From: a delta proteobacterium NaphS2
GTDB taxonomy: Bacteria; Desulfobacterota; DSM-4660; Desulfatiglandales; Desulfatiglandaceae
Assembly: GCA_000179315.1 (NCBI GenBank)
Contig: ADZZ01000140.1
Location: forward strand, 1 to 53,242
DNA: 53,242 nucleotides
Direction of reading: 5' to 3'
The number at the start of each line of letters is the position of its first letter. Position 1 is the stretch's first letter. Shown piece by piece: positions 27,405-36,490 of this stretch. Below the pieces are notes generated by a model. It made no database searches, was not told where the DNA came from, and saw only the letters and a program-made list of their open reading frames with translations. A program made the translations under genes and the position numbers.

Positions 27405-27905
27405 ATGAACCTGGCATTTTATGTGAGCGGCGTCATTGCGGTCCTGGCGACATTCCTGGCCATCACCCGCCGGGAGGCGATTCACGGCCTGGTCTACCTG
27501 GTGGTGTCTCTGCTTGCGGCGGCGGTGGCATTCCTGGTTTTGGGCGCACCCTTTGCGGCGGCCCTGGAGGTGATCACCTATGCGGGGGCCATGATGGTCA
27601 TGCTCCTGTTCGCCGTCATGACCCTGAGCCCGAAAGCACGGAAAGAGGATGACGCAAAGCGCCCCCACCCATGGTTCTGGCTTGGCCCGCTGCTGTTGTC
27701 CGTACTTCTGACGGGCGATTTTATTTACGTCCTTTTTGCGGGAAAAGGTTCCCCCGTATCGGGATCGGCGGTGTCTCCACGCCAGGTGGGGCAGGTTCTT
27801 TTCGGACCCTATGTGCTGGGGGTGGAACTGGCTTCCATGCTGCTGCTGGCCGGGCTGGTGGGCGCCTATCATCTGGGCCGCAACGGTTCACAGGGAAGGA
27901 GCTGA
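27405..27905 (+). CDS. nuoJ: NADH-quinone oxidoreductase subunit J
   Basis: A 166-residue membrane subunit with five helices. The family stretch LEVITYAGAMMVMLLFAVM around residues 50-68 contains the pi-bulge helix near the E-channel. GGGAGGG precedes ATG 27405. Position and length are normal for the operon. Confidence 0.93.
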   Translation: MNLAFYVSGVIAVLATFLAITRREAIHGLVYLVVSLLAAAVAFLVLGAPFAAALEVITYAGAMMVMLLFAVMTLSPKARKEDDAKRPHPWFWLGPLLLSVLLTGDFIYVLFAGKGSPVSGSAVSPRQVGQVLFGPYVLGVELASMLLLAGLVGAYHLGRNGSQGRS

Positions 27906-27917
27906 GAGGAGGCATAT

Positions 27918-28226
27918 ATGGCGACGATCCCCGTGACACATGGCTTGCTGTTGGCCGCAATCCTGTTTGCCCTGGGGTTGATGGGGTTGCTGGTGCGACG
28001 GAATATCATGTTCACCCTCATCTCCCTGGAGATCATGCTCAACGCCGCCGGCCTGGCCTTCATCGTCGGCGGCGCCCGTTGGGATCAGGCGGACGGACAG
28101 GTCATGTATATCTTTATGGTGACCACGGCGGCCGCTGAGTTGGCGGTGGGCCTGGCCCTGGCCCTCTGTTTCCGCTCCCGTTTCAGATCCCTGGATCACG
28201 GCGCGGCCCGAACCCTGCGAGGTTAG
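27918..28226 (+). CDS. nuoK: NADH-quinone oxidoreductase subunit K
   Basis: A 102-residue, three-helix subunit. It contains the two conserved membrane Glu residues, in [14 protein letters not shown] and in [13 protein letters not shown], which form part of the central proton path. GAGGAGG precedes ATG 27918. The length is exactly that expected. Confidence 0.95.
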   Translation: MATIPVTHGLLLAAILFALGLMGLLVRRNIMFTLISLEIMLNAAGLAFIVGGARWDQADGQVMYIFMVTTAAAELAVGLALALCFRSRFRSLDHGAARTLRG

Positions 28227-28229
28227 AAA

Positions 28230-30143
28230 ATGTTCGGCCTTCTGGTACTCGTTCCCCTGATACCCCTGGTGGGCGCTCTGTTGCTGACCGCCATGAGCAG
28301 CCATCACCCGCCGCGCAAGGCGGTCGCCGCCATCGGGGTGGGGTCCGTGGCTTTATCGGCGGTCATTGCCCTTTTGATCACCGTCAAGTTCGTCATGTCT
28401 CCCCCTCCCGGCGACGTATACATCCAGGCCATCTGGTCCTGGATCAGGGTGGCGGATCTGTCGGTGCATGTCGCCTTTCAACTGGATGCGCTCTCCCTCA
28501 TCTGGATGCTGATCATTACCTTTGTGGGCGCATTGATCCATCTGTATTCCTCGGAATTCATGGCGGATGAAAACGACTGGAACTATGCCCGCTTTTTCTC
28601 CTACATGAACTTTTTCGTGGGGATGATGCTGATCCTTGTGCTTGCGGACAACATGGCGCTCCTCTATCTGGGGTGGGAGGGTGTCGGTCTGTGCAGTTAC
28701 CTGTTGATCGGGTTTTGGTACCAGGACCACAAGAACGACCGGGCCGCACGCAAGGCCTTTATTGTCACCCGCATCGGTGACACCGCTTTTTTGTTGGGCA
28801 TATTCCTCCTTTTCGACAATTTGGGAACCCTGCACATTCAAACCCTCATGGCCCGCGCCACGGAACAGTGGCCCACGGGTTCATCCCTTGCCGTTCTGGC
28901 GGCCGTGTTGTTGTTGGGGGGCGCCGTGGGAAAATCGGCGCAGTTGCCGCTGCAGATCTGGCTGCCCGATGCCATGGCCGGGCCTACGCCCGTCAGCGCC
29001 CTGATTCACGCCGCCACAATGGTGACGGCTGGCGTATATCTAATTCTGCGGGCCCACGTCCTCTTTCTCCTGGCGCCCTCCGTCATGCTGATCATCGCCA
29101 TCGTGGGAACCCTGACCCTGGTGCTGGCCGGTTTCAGCGGTATCACCCAATGGGATATCAAACGGGTTTTGGCGTACTCCACCATCAGCCAGATCGGGTA
29201 CATGTTCCTGGCTCTGGGCGTGGGTGCCTGGAGTGCGGCGGTCTTTCATTTCATGGTCCACGCCTTTTTTAAAGCGCTGCTCTTTCTGGGCGCGGGCGTC
29301 ATCATCATTCGTCTGGAACACGAGCACGATATGTTCAAGATGGGGGGGCTGCGCAAGGAACTGCCCCTTACTTTCTGGACCTTCCTTTTGGGGGCGAACG
29401 CATTGGCGGCCCTCCCCCTGATCAGTGCGGGCTTTTACAGCAAGGACGCCATCATATGGGATGCCTGGTCTTCGGCCCTGGGCGGACCCTGGCTGTGGGG
29501 TGCGGCGTTATTGGGAGCATTTTTGACCGGGATCTATACCTTCCGCATGGTATTCCTGACCTTCTTCGGCCCTCCCCAGCCGCTGGTTTTGAAGCACGCC
29601 CCAATCCCCCGGCCGGGGATGCGCATGGGCATCCCTCTTGTCATCCTTGCCGTATTGTCAGTCATTGCCGGCCTCTTGGGTCTCCCCGAGTGGATGGGCG
29701 GGTTTCAGCCCCTGGCGGACTTCCTGCACCAGGTGGTGCCAAAGGTTGAGCGGGTGTCCACGAGTATGAACGAAGGGGGCATGGGAATCGTTTCCGCCGC
29801 TATCGCCCTTTGTGGCCTGGCGCTGGCATTCCTCATGATCATGCGGTGGCGTGGGGCTTTGAGCCGTTTGGTCCGCGTGCCCGTGGCCGCTTTGTTGCAT
29901 CGGATCTGGTTCGTGGGGTGGGGGTTTGACTGGCTCGATAACAAACTGATCATCAAACCTTTTTTGTGGCTGACCCGTGCCGACAAAAACGATGTGGTGG
30001 ATTTGGCGCCAAGACTTACGGGACGCGTCCACATGGGTGCGTCGTCCCTGCTTCAAGCCACCCAGACCGGCCGGCTTGGGTGGTACGCCTTTGCCCTTGC
30101 CGCCGGGGTTGTTCTGGTGCTGACGGGGGTGATTGTCCTATGA
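28230..30143 (+). CDS. nuoL: NADH-quinone oxidoreductase subunit L
   Basis: A 637-residue antiporter-like proton-pumping subunit at the far end of the membrane arm. Motifs of the family include LYLGWEGVGLCSYLLIGFW, WLPDAMAGPTPVSALIHAATMV with the key Lys and His residues nearby, and FFKALLFLGAG. The long C-terminal lateral helix region is present. It overlaps nuoM by ATGA. Confidence 0.96.
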   Translation: MFGLLVLVPLIPLVGALLLTAMSSHHPPRKAVAAIGVGSVALSAVIALLITVKFVMSPPPGDVYIQAIWSWIRVADLSVHVAFQLDALSLIWMLIITFVGALIHLYSSEFMADENDWNYARFFSYMNFFVGMMLILVLADNMALLYLGWEGVGLCSYLLIGFWYQDHKNDRAARKAFIVTRIGDTAFLLGIFLLFDNLGTLHIQTLMARATEQWPTGSSLAVLAAVLLLGGAVGKSAQLPLQIWLPDAMAGPTPVSALIHAATMVTAGVYLILRAHVLFLLAPSVMLIIAIVGTLTLVLAGFSGITQWDIKRVLAYSTISQIGYMFLALGVGAWSAAVFHFMVHAFFKALLFLGAGVIIIRLEHEHDMFKMGGLRKELPLTFWTFLLGANALAALPLISAGFYSKDAIIWDAWSSALGGPWLWGAALLGAFLTGIYTFRMVFLTFFGPPQPLVLKHAPIPRPGMRMGIPLVILAVLSVIAGLLGLPEWMGGFQPLADFLHQVVPKVERVSTSMNEGGMGIVSAAIALCGLALAFLMIMRWRGALSRLVRVPVAALLHRIWFVGWGFDWLDNKLIIKPFLWLTRADKNDVVDLAPRLTGRVHMGASSLLQATQTGRLGWYAFALAAGVVLVLTGVIVL

Positions 30144-31720
30144 TACTGAATGGATTGCTCCTTCTCCCCCTGTTGGGGGGGCTGATGGCCTGGCTGGCGG
30201 GTGCCCGGCATCCGAAAGGGTGCCGCTGGATCTCGCTAATTTCCCTGGGCGTCTATTTCATTGCCGTAATGGCCCTTTGGGCCGATGATGCGGGCCGTTT
30301 CACCCTTGCCGCCGATCCGGTGTGGTTGCTGCAATTCGACCATGCCTGGATTCCGCAGATCGGGGCCCGCTACCATCTGGCCCTGGACGGGATCAGTCTC
30401 CTCCTCCTGGCGCTGAACGGCCTGCTGGGTTTTCTGGCGGTGGCAACTTCCTGGCAACGGATTCAGGAGCGGGTGGGCTTCTTTCACTTCAATCTGCTCC
30501 TGGTGGTGACGGCAATGACCGGTCTGTTCCTGTCCATGGACCTGCTCCTTTTCTATTGCTTCTGGGAGATCATGCTGGTGCCGCTCTGCTTCCTCATCGG
30601 CATCTGGGGCCATGAACGCCGGAAATATGCCACGTTCAAATTTTTTCTTTTCACCCAGGCGGGCGGTCTTCTCATGCTTGTCGCCATCCTGGGCCTGTTC
30701 TTCGTGCACGGTCGCGCCACCGGGGTATACACCTTCGAATATGAGCGCCTGTTGGGAACGGCTTCGCTGGTCCCCGATTGGGCTCCGTGGCTGATGATGG
30801 GTTTTTTCATGGCCTTTGCGGTCAAGCTGCCCGCCTTTCCCCTGCATACCTGGTTGCCGGATGCCTACACCGAGGCCCCCACGGCCGGCAGTGTTCTTCT
30901 GGCGGGGATTGTCTCCAAGGCGGGAGCTTATGGTTTCCTGCGTTTCCTGGTGCCCCTGTTTCCCCGGGTGGCCGAGAGCTTTTCACCGGTTGCAATGGCA
31001 TTGGGCGTTATCGGGATTTTGTACGGAACGGTTCTGGCCTTTGCCCAGTCGGACATGAAACGTCTGGTTGCCTATTCGAGCGTCAGCCACATGGGGTTTG
31101 TTTTGCTGGGCGTTTTTGCCTGGAATGACCTGGCGCTTCAGGGTGCCGTGGTCATCATGATCGCACACGGTCTCAGCGCGGGCGGACTGTTCATGCTGGT
31201 GGGGGACCTCCACCGGCGACTGGGGACCCGCGATCTCAACCGCATGGGCGGGTTGTGGACCCTGGCCCCGAAGATGAGCCGCGTGGGGCTGATTTTGGCC
31301 CTGGCCTCCCTGGGCCTGCCCGGCCTGGTCAATTTTGTGGGTGAGTTTCTGGTGCTGATGGGTGTGTATAAGGTTCATCAGGGGATGGCGATGGTCGCCG
31401 TGATCGGGCTGATCCTTGCTCTGGTCTATTCTTTGTGGATGATTCAGCATATTTTCACGGGGGAGAACAGGGAAGGGTGGCGCATCGCGGATTATGGCGG
31501 CCGGGAGCTGACCATCATGGCCGTCATTGTTGCCTGCCTGATAGGGCTGGGAATGTATCCCCGGCCCCTGCTGGACGAGGCGCAGCCGTCATTGACGCAT
31601 CTTCAGAGGGTGACCACGGAGGACGCCGTTTTGCCCCAATCCCCGCGCGTCCGGACGCAGAACCAGCCGTTGGAGGGGCATGAGGACCCGGCGGCGGATT
31701 TACTCAAATGGGAGCGGTAA
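30140..31720 (+). CDS. nuoM: NADH-quinone oxidoreductase subunit M
   Basis: A 526-residue antiporter-like subunit. It has the conserved Glu in FYCFWEIMLVPLCFLIGIW, the segment WLPDAYTEAPTAGSVLLAG, and the discontinuous helix region around KRLVAYSSVSHMGFV. ATG 30140 overlaps the nuoL stop; the frame is open further upstream but that part is shadow of nuoL. The C-terminal ~40 residues are hydrophilic. Confidence 0.96.
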   Translation: MILNGLLLLPLLGGLMAWLAGARHPKGCRWISLISLGVYFIAVMALWADDAGRFTLAADPVWLLQFDHAWIPQIGARYHLALDGISLLLLALNGLLGFLAVATSWQRIQERVGFFHFNLLLVVTAMTGLFLSMDLLLFYCFWEIMLVPLCFLIGIWGHERRKYATFKFFLFTQAGGLLMLVAILGLFFVHGRATGVYTFEYERLLGTASLVPDWAPWLMMGFFMAFAVKLPAFPLHTWLPDAYTEAPTAGSVLLAGIVSKAGAYGFLRFLVPLFPRVAESFSPVAMALGVIGILYGTVLAFAQSDMKRLVAYSSVSHMGFVLLGVFAWNDLALQGAVVIMIAHGLSAGGLFMLVGDLHRRLGTRDLNRMGGLWTLAPKMSRVGLILALASLGLPGLVNFVGEFLVLMGVYKVHQGMAMVAVIGLILALVYSLWMIQHIFTGENREGWRIADYGGRELTIMAVIVACLIGLGMYPRPLLDEAQPSLTHLQRVTTEDAVLPQSPRVRTQNQPLEGHEDPAADLLKWER

Positions 31721-31722
31721 TC

Positions 31723-33174
31723 GTGACCATCGGCGATCTCCATGCACTTCTTCCCCTGCTCGTTGTGGCTGCAACCATTGTGGTGACCATGCTGACCATC
31801 GCCGTCCGCCGGGTCCATCTCTTGACTTCGGGACTGACGGTGACCGGCCTGGCCCTGGCCTTTGTGTCGCTGTTCGTGTCCGGGCGTGGTGACGGTGGTC
31901 TGGTGACCCCCCTGTTCATGATGGACGGTTTCGGCCTTTCCCTGATGGGATTGGTTATTCTCGCGGGTCTGGTGGTCTCTCTTTTTTCGTTCACCTACCT
32001 TGAGCGCGGCAACGAGCAAAAAGACGAACATTACCTGATGCTGCTCATGGCGGTTCTGGGCGCCATGGTGTTGACCATCAGCCATCATCTTGCCGGCTTT
32101 TTCCTGGGGCTCGAACTGCTGGGCGTGTCCCTGTACGGCCTGATCGCCTACCAGACCACCCGGGCCCAGGGTGTGGAGGCGGGCATCAAGTATTTTGTCC
32201 TGGCGGCCATGGCCACGGCTTTGGTGGCATTTGGCATGGCGCTCATTTATGCGGATACCGGCGTGCTCAGTTTAAGCGATCTGGACGGCCTCGCCTCCCA
32301 TGCCGGCCTGGCGGCGCTGGCGGGCCCGGTTGTGCTTACTGGTTTGGTGTTGCTCCTGGCGGGTATCGGCTTCAAGCTGGCCATCGTTCCCTTTCATCTG
32401 TGGAGCCCGGATGTGTATCAGGGTTCGCCTGCGCCCGTCACTGCGTTTATCGCCACCATCTCCAAGGGCGGGGTGTTCGCCTTTTTCCTGCGCGCCGCCA
32501 TCATGCTGGACATCCCCCACAGGCCCTGCCTCTTTACGACCATTGCCCTCCTTGCCGTGATTTCCATGTTCGTGGGCAATCTTCTGGCACTGCAGCAGCA
32601 AAATCTCAAGCGCCTGCTGGCCTATTCCTCCATATCGCATATGGGGTATCTGCTCATGACCGTATTGGCCTTTCAGCCATGGGCCATGACGGCGGCCATC
32701 CTCTACCTGACCGCCTATTTCATCGCCATTCTGGCGGCCTTCGGCGTGGTCATCGCCCTGTCAACACCCGGCCGGGAGGCCGAAACCCTGGACGACTATC
32801 AAGGCCTCTATTGGCGACGGCCCTGGCTGGCAGCGGTCCTGACCCTTTCCATGCTGTCCCTGGCCGGGATTCCGTTGACCGCGGGGTTCATGGGAAAGCT
32901 CATCCTGGTGGCGGGCGGCATCAGCAGCGCGTTCTGGGGAATGATCTTTTCACTCATTTTCAGCAGCGTCATCGGCCTCTACTATTATCTGCGGGTCATT
33001 ATTTCCATGTTCTCTCGACTCCCCGAGACGGGACCCGGGCATCGTGCCCCGGGTGGCATGTCATGGCCCGGCTGGATCGCCCTGGGGTGCCTGACGATCC
33101 TCCTGGTGTGGATTGGTGTTTATCCCTCCCCGTTTTTGGGACTGTTCAACACCCTGTCGGGCCTTGGTGGGTGA
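31723..33174 (+). CDS. nuoN: NADH-quinone oxidoreductase subunit N
   Basis: A 483-residue antiporter-like subunit, last gene of the nuo operon. GTG 31723 is preferred because GGGAGCGG (31710-31717) lies at the right distance and nuoM stops at 31720; ATG 31708 inside nuoM is the alternative. Family parts include FFLGLELLGVSLYGLIAY with its Glu, PFHLWSPDVYQGSPAPVTAF and KRLLAYSSISHMGYLLM. All three large pump subunits are intact, so complex I should be proton-pumping. Confidence 0.95.
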   Translation: MTIGDLHALLPLLVVAATIVVTMLTIAVRRVHLLTSGLTVTGLALAFVSLFVSGRGDGGLVTPLFMMDGFGLSLMGLVILAGLVVSLFSFTYLERGNEQKDEHYLMLLMAVLGAMVLTISHHLAGFFLGLELLGVSLYGLIAYQTTRAQGVEAGIKYFVLAAMATALVAFGMALIYADTGVLSLSDLDGLASHAGLAALAGPVVLTGLVLLLAGIGFKLAIVPFHLWSPDVYQGSPAPVTAFIATISKGGVFAFFLRAAIMLDIPHRPCLFTTIALLAVISMFVGNLLALQQQNLKRLLAYSSISHMGYLLMTVLAFQPWAMTAAILYLTAYFIAILAAFGVVIALSTPGREAETLDDYQGLYWRRPWLAAVLTLSMLSLAGIPLTAGFMGKLILVAGGISSAFWGMIFSLIFSSVIGLYYYLRVIISMFSRLPETGPGHRAPGGMSWPGWIALGCLTILLVWIGVYPSPFLGLFNTLSGLGG

Positions 33175-33283
33175 CAAGCAGAAGCGATGTCATGCCTAAA
33201 ACGGGGGCCGTGATACCTATGCATCCGGATTTATTTCTCAATGGCGTGGACAACTCATATTGATATGAAAGTGGAGATCAACA

Positions 33284-33301
33284 GTCAAACGTAGATTTGA
33301 C
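33284..33301. repeat. Inverted repeat, possibly a REP-like remnant
   Basis: GTCAAA and TTTGAC flank a 6-nt spacer, followed by CCCC. Short GTCAAA/TTTGACCCC dyads in gaps between genes remind me of the repeats that accompany REP-associated transposases, but no transposase is here and only one copy was noticed. Confidence 0.35.
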
Positions 33302-33523
33302 CCCTTTAGGATTTCTTCTGAAACACCACGAAGAGCCGGCGTCCATCAAAGGTGCACCCCAGTAACACACGGCGGTCAGAAATCTTTTTGTGGGGGGAGA
33401 TCACAAAAGGGGGGTGTCAAAACACTGCTCTATCTCTTCCGCGACAACCCCATGCTTTATTTCATTTTTCCAGAGATTTCCCTCATCCCACTGATTCTAC
33501 ACTGCCCCGGAAAGAATTAAGCT

Positions 33524-33541
33524 AAAATATGGCCATATTTT
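33524..33541. repeat. Perfect 18-bp palindrome
   Basis: AAAATATGGCCATATTTT is identical on both strands. It has no loop, so it suits a dimeric protein better than an RNA hairpin. It lies about 55 bp beyond the stop codon of the downstream fdhD-like gene. No bound protein can be named. Confidence 0.5.
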
Positions 33542-33596
33542 GAACAGTTAAACATATTTGGAAGCCGTGTAAACTTGTCAAGTACTTTTTTCGGTA

Positions 33597-34433
33597 TCAA
33601 CTATTTCGGTACACCCTATAGGTTATTCGATGGGCGCCGGTGTAGACTTTCATCACGGGCTCTTTGATGATGCGCACCGACATGTCCGTGTGAATTTTCA
33701 TGCCCGTATCTCGAACAAAACCGATAAGGGTCATACCACAGGTGAGGGCGATTTCACGTCCTTTGTCGGTGACCGCCGTTTTGGTCGCCACCACCGGGAA
33801 GCCGGCCCGGCACAGTTTGGCCATCATTTCCGAAGACATACGGCCGGTGGATACGAGGAAGTGGTTGCGCAAGGGGATGTTCCGGAGCAGGGCATAGCCG
33901 ATGGCCTTGTCCAGGCAGTTATGCCGCCCGATGTCTTCGATGATGCAGACAGCTTCCCCGTGGGGTGTAAATATGCCTGCCGCATGGGCCCCTTCCGTTT
34001 CCTTGTAAACGGTACCCATATCAAACAGTCGGTTCATGGCCTTGAATACAACCATTTTTTCCAGTGTGAGATCGGATTCTATGGGACTCAGATGACCGCC
34101 GGCAAAGGCGGTGCGCCCGCCGCCCGAGACAATGCGGTAGCTGGCGGTCGTGGGTGACGGGACCATGGGATTCGAAAGCGTTACTTCGGCTACCCGACTT
34201 TCCACCGTAATCGATGCAATATCCGCCTGTTTTTTGATGAACCCCTGGCCAAAAAGGTATCCGGTAACAAATTCCTTCTCCATCCCGGGCAAAAGGGAAG
34301 CCGTTGCAAGCCGTTCGCCGTTGACGATGATGTTCAGTTCGGACTCGATGATGACCGCTGGGTCTGCGTCCATGAACCGGCCGTTTTCAAGTTTCCGGCA
34401 GGGCATTTTAATGCATATGGATTCACGACTCAT
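33597..34433 (-). CDS. FdhD-family protein 1, lacking the CxxC motif
   Basis: A 278-residue member of the FdhD family, which in E. coli moves sulfur from IscS to the molybdenum cofactor of formate dehydrogenase. Conserved parts are EGAHAAGIF (148-155), EDIGRHNCLDKAIGY (166-180) and STGRMSSEMM (195-204). The E. coli Cys121-x-x-Cys124 motif (CGVCG) is missing: the aligned stretch here is VSGGGRTAFAGG (102-113). ATG 34433 overlaps the stop of the second paralogue (ATGA), which decides the start over an upstream extension. A sulfurtransferase role is therefore doubtful; cofactor or nucleotide binding may remain. Confidence 0.85.
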   Translation of the reverse strand: MSRESICIKMPCRKLENGRFMDADPAVIIESELNIIVNGERLATASLLPGMEKEFVTGYLFGQGFIKKQADIASITVESRVAEVTLSNPMVPSPTTASYRIVSGGGRTAFAGGHLSPIESDLTLEKMVVFKAMNRLFDMGTVYKETEGAHAAGIFTPHGEAVCIIEDIGRHNCLDKAIGYALLRNIPLRNHFLVSTGRMSSEMMAKLCRAGFPVVATKTAVTDKGREIALTCGMTLIGFVRDTGMKIHTDMSVRIIKEPVMKVYTGAHRITYRVYRNS

Positions 34434-35134
34434 CGGATCCGCTCCGGGTGAGAATAGACAATCATATTTTTCCCCCGCACCAGTCCGGCAATGGTGATAC
34501 CGCTTTCCTTGGCCAGCGCCACGGCAAGGGACGTGGGCACGCCCTTGGTGGCCATGATGGGGATGCCGGCATTGCGGCATTTATGGATCATTTCGGTGGG
34601 TTGACGGCCCGTTGATGCGGCAAGGGTCCGGGAAAAATCAATGCCTGCAAACAGGGCCGCGCCAATGCACTTGTCCAGTGCGTGATGGCGGCCCAGATCC
34701 TCGGTGATAGCCACGGGTTCCTCCCCTTCAAGGAAGAGCCCGGCGGAATGAACGGCTTCCGTCTCCGAGAAAATTTTTGATTTAAGGATGGCCTTGACAC
34801 AGGTGAACACGCTTTCATGGTGGACGACCAGATCGGAATTCACCGGTTCCCGCTTAGTGCTGGATTTAAACCCCTTAGCCAGTGTGATTTCCACCGCTTT
34901 CTCCGTCACGGAAAGAGAGGTAATGTCGGTCATCCCGGAAATGATACCTTGTGCGTACAGATGCCCCATGGCGAATTCGCGTTCCATTCCGGCCGTGATC
35001 ATGGCCGTGGCGTAGATATCACCGTTAAGGTAAAGGGTGAGCGCGGTTTCGCGGATGATGCGTTCGCGAATGACCTTTTGTCCGCCGTTTACGCGAATCA
35101 GTTCTATGGGTTGCAGTATCTTGTTATCCGTCAT
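34430..35134 (-). CDS. FdhD-family protein 2, lacking the CxxC motif
   Basis: A shorter, 234-residue FdhD-family paralogue. It keeps ETEAVHSAGLF (124-134), TEDLGRHHALDKCIG (144-158) and STGRQPTEMI (174-183). Between about 85 and 105, where CGxCG is expected, it reads GFKSSTKREPVNSD with no Cys, and the loop looks shortened. The start ATG 35134 lies 11 nt inside the end of the fabF-type gene. The two FdhD-like proteins clearly differ from each other, so this is an old duplication, perhaps acting as a heterodimer. No formate dehydrogenase gene is in the window. Confidence 0.85.
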   Translation of the reverse strand: MTDNKILQPIELIRVNGGQKVIRERIIRETALTLYLNGDIYATAMITAGMEREFAMGHLYAQGIISGMTDITSLSVTEKAVEITLAKGFKSSTKREPVNSDLVVHHESVFTCVKAILKSKIFSETEAVHSAGLFLEGEEPVAITEDLGRHHALDKCIGAALFAGIDFSRTLAASTGRQPTEMIHKCRNAGIPIMATKGVPTSLAVALAKESGITIAGLVRGKNMIVYSHPERIR

Positions 35135-36419
35135 AACGGTTGAGCAGGAGGGAGGCGTTCTGACCTCCGAAGCCGAAGCTGTTGTTGATGGCTTTTCTGA
35201 TGTCCCTTTGGATGGCTTTTCGAGGGACATAGAAAAGATCACACGCCTCATCGAGATTTTCCAGATTAATGGTGGCGTGAATCATTCTGTTTTCAATCAT
35301 CAACGCGGTGGCGATGGTTTCAATGCCGCCTGAAGCACCGATCAAATGGCCGGTCATGGATTTGGTGGAACTGATGGCGACATCCTTTGCCGCGTTGCCG
35401 AGTGCCTTTTTGATGGCAAGGGTTTCGACAGGATCGTTCAGTGTGGTGGCGGTGCCGTGGGCATTGATATAGTCAATTTCTTCAGGAGCCGCGCCGCCTT
35501 TTTTCACGGCATCCGTCATGGCCCTTGCCTGCATTTCCGGTTCAGGATCGGGTGCTGCAATGTGATAAGCATCGGATGAGGCGCCATAGCCCGACAGTTC
35601 ACAGTAAATGTGTGCGCCTCTGTCAAGTGCATGGTCCAGTTCTTCCAAAATGATGATGCCGGATCCCTCACCCATCACGAAACCGTCCCGGTCTCTGTCA
35701 AAGGGTCTTGACGCTTTTTCAGGCGCGTCATTTCTTTTGCTCATGGCGTTCATGCTCACGAAACCGCCGAATACGAAAGGGGTGATGCACGCATCTGCGC
35801 CTCCTGTGACCATGATTTTCTCTTCACCCATCAGAATTTGCTTGTAAGCTTCAATAATGGCATGGTTTGCCGATGCGCAGGCGGTGGAAACGCTGCATGC
35901 GATCCCCTTGATGCCGAATGTCATGGTGACATTGACCGGTACGGCACAGATCTGAACGTGTGGCAGAGCGAAGGGCGAAACCCTTTTGGGACCGTTATAT
36001 TTCATAAACTGGCGATACCATTTTTCACAGAGGTCCATGTTCTGGGCGCCAATGCCCAGTATGCATCCGATGTTAACGGGGTCGGTTTCTTTCACTGCGT
36101 ATGTATGGCGGCCTTTCTCCAACTCAACCATGCCCAGGGTAAAGCCGGCATCTTCCAGCGCCAGACGGGTGGCGGCCATGGCAAATTCGGAGGTTCGGCC
36201 GAGATAACGGAAATCCTTGTTTCGGTGCAGGTAATCGGTCAGCGAAAAATCATCAATGGGGCAGGCCACCCGGCACGGGTATTGATCCATTTCCCATCCT
36301 TCGAAATGAATGTTTTTGGCTCCTGATTTGCCGGCAAGCAGAGATTCCCAATAAGCCTTTTTGCCGATGCCGATGGGCGTTACCGGTCCCAGACCGGTGA
36401 TGACCACTCTTTTTTGCAT
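35124..36419 (-). CDS. fabF: Beta-ketoacyl-ACP synthase, FabF type
   Basis: A 431-residue condensing enzyme of the KAS II family. The catalytic Cys is in STACASANHAI, and the two His residues are in NAHGTATTLND and SMTGHLIGASG. The C-terminal NNSFGFGGQNASLLL is typical. It elongates acyl-ACP with malonyl-ACP. There is no acyl carrier protein or other fab gene beside it; instead it overlaps two FdhD-like genes. That suggests a specialised acyl or secondary pathway rather than the housekeeping enzyme, but this is inference. Confidence 0.92.
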   Translation of the reverse strand: MQKRVVITGLGPVTPIGIGKKAYWESLLAGKSGAKNIHFEGWEMDQYPCRVACPIDDFSLTDYLHRNKDFRYLGRTSEFAMAATRLALEDAGFTLGMVELEKGRHTYAVKETDPVNIGCILGIGAQNMDLCEKWYRQFMKYNGPKRVSPFALPHVQICAVPVNVTMTFGIKGIACSVSTACASANHAIIEAYKQILMGEEKIMVTGGADACITPFVFGGFVSMNAMSKRNDAPEKASRPFDRDRDGFVMGEGSGIIILEELDHALDRGAHIYCELSGYGASSDAYHIAAPDPEPEMQARAMTDAVKKGGAAPEEIDYINAHGTATTLNDPVETLAIKKALGNAAKDVAISSTKSMTGHLIGASGGIETIATALMIENRMIHATINLENLDEACDLFYVPRKAIQRDIRKAINNSFGFGGQNASLLLNRYDG

Positions 36420-36490
36420 TCACTGTTCCTTTCCCTCTACCTGTAATTCAGAACCCTGTATCGGTTCGGCGTTGGCATCATTCAGGCAGT

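Larger units (their letters stand above)
33175..33596. other. Convergent intergenic region between nuoN and fdhD
   Basis: About 420 bp without a gene. It must hold terminators for both convergent operons but no classic GC hairpin plus T-run was found. It contains an inverted repeat (33284-33301), a perfect palindrome (33524-33541) and several runs of A or G. Base composition falls visibly below that of the nuo genes. Confidence 0.5.
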
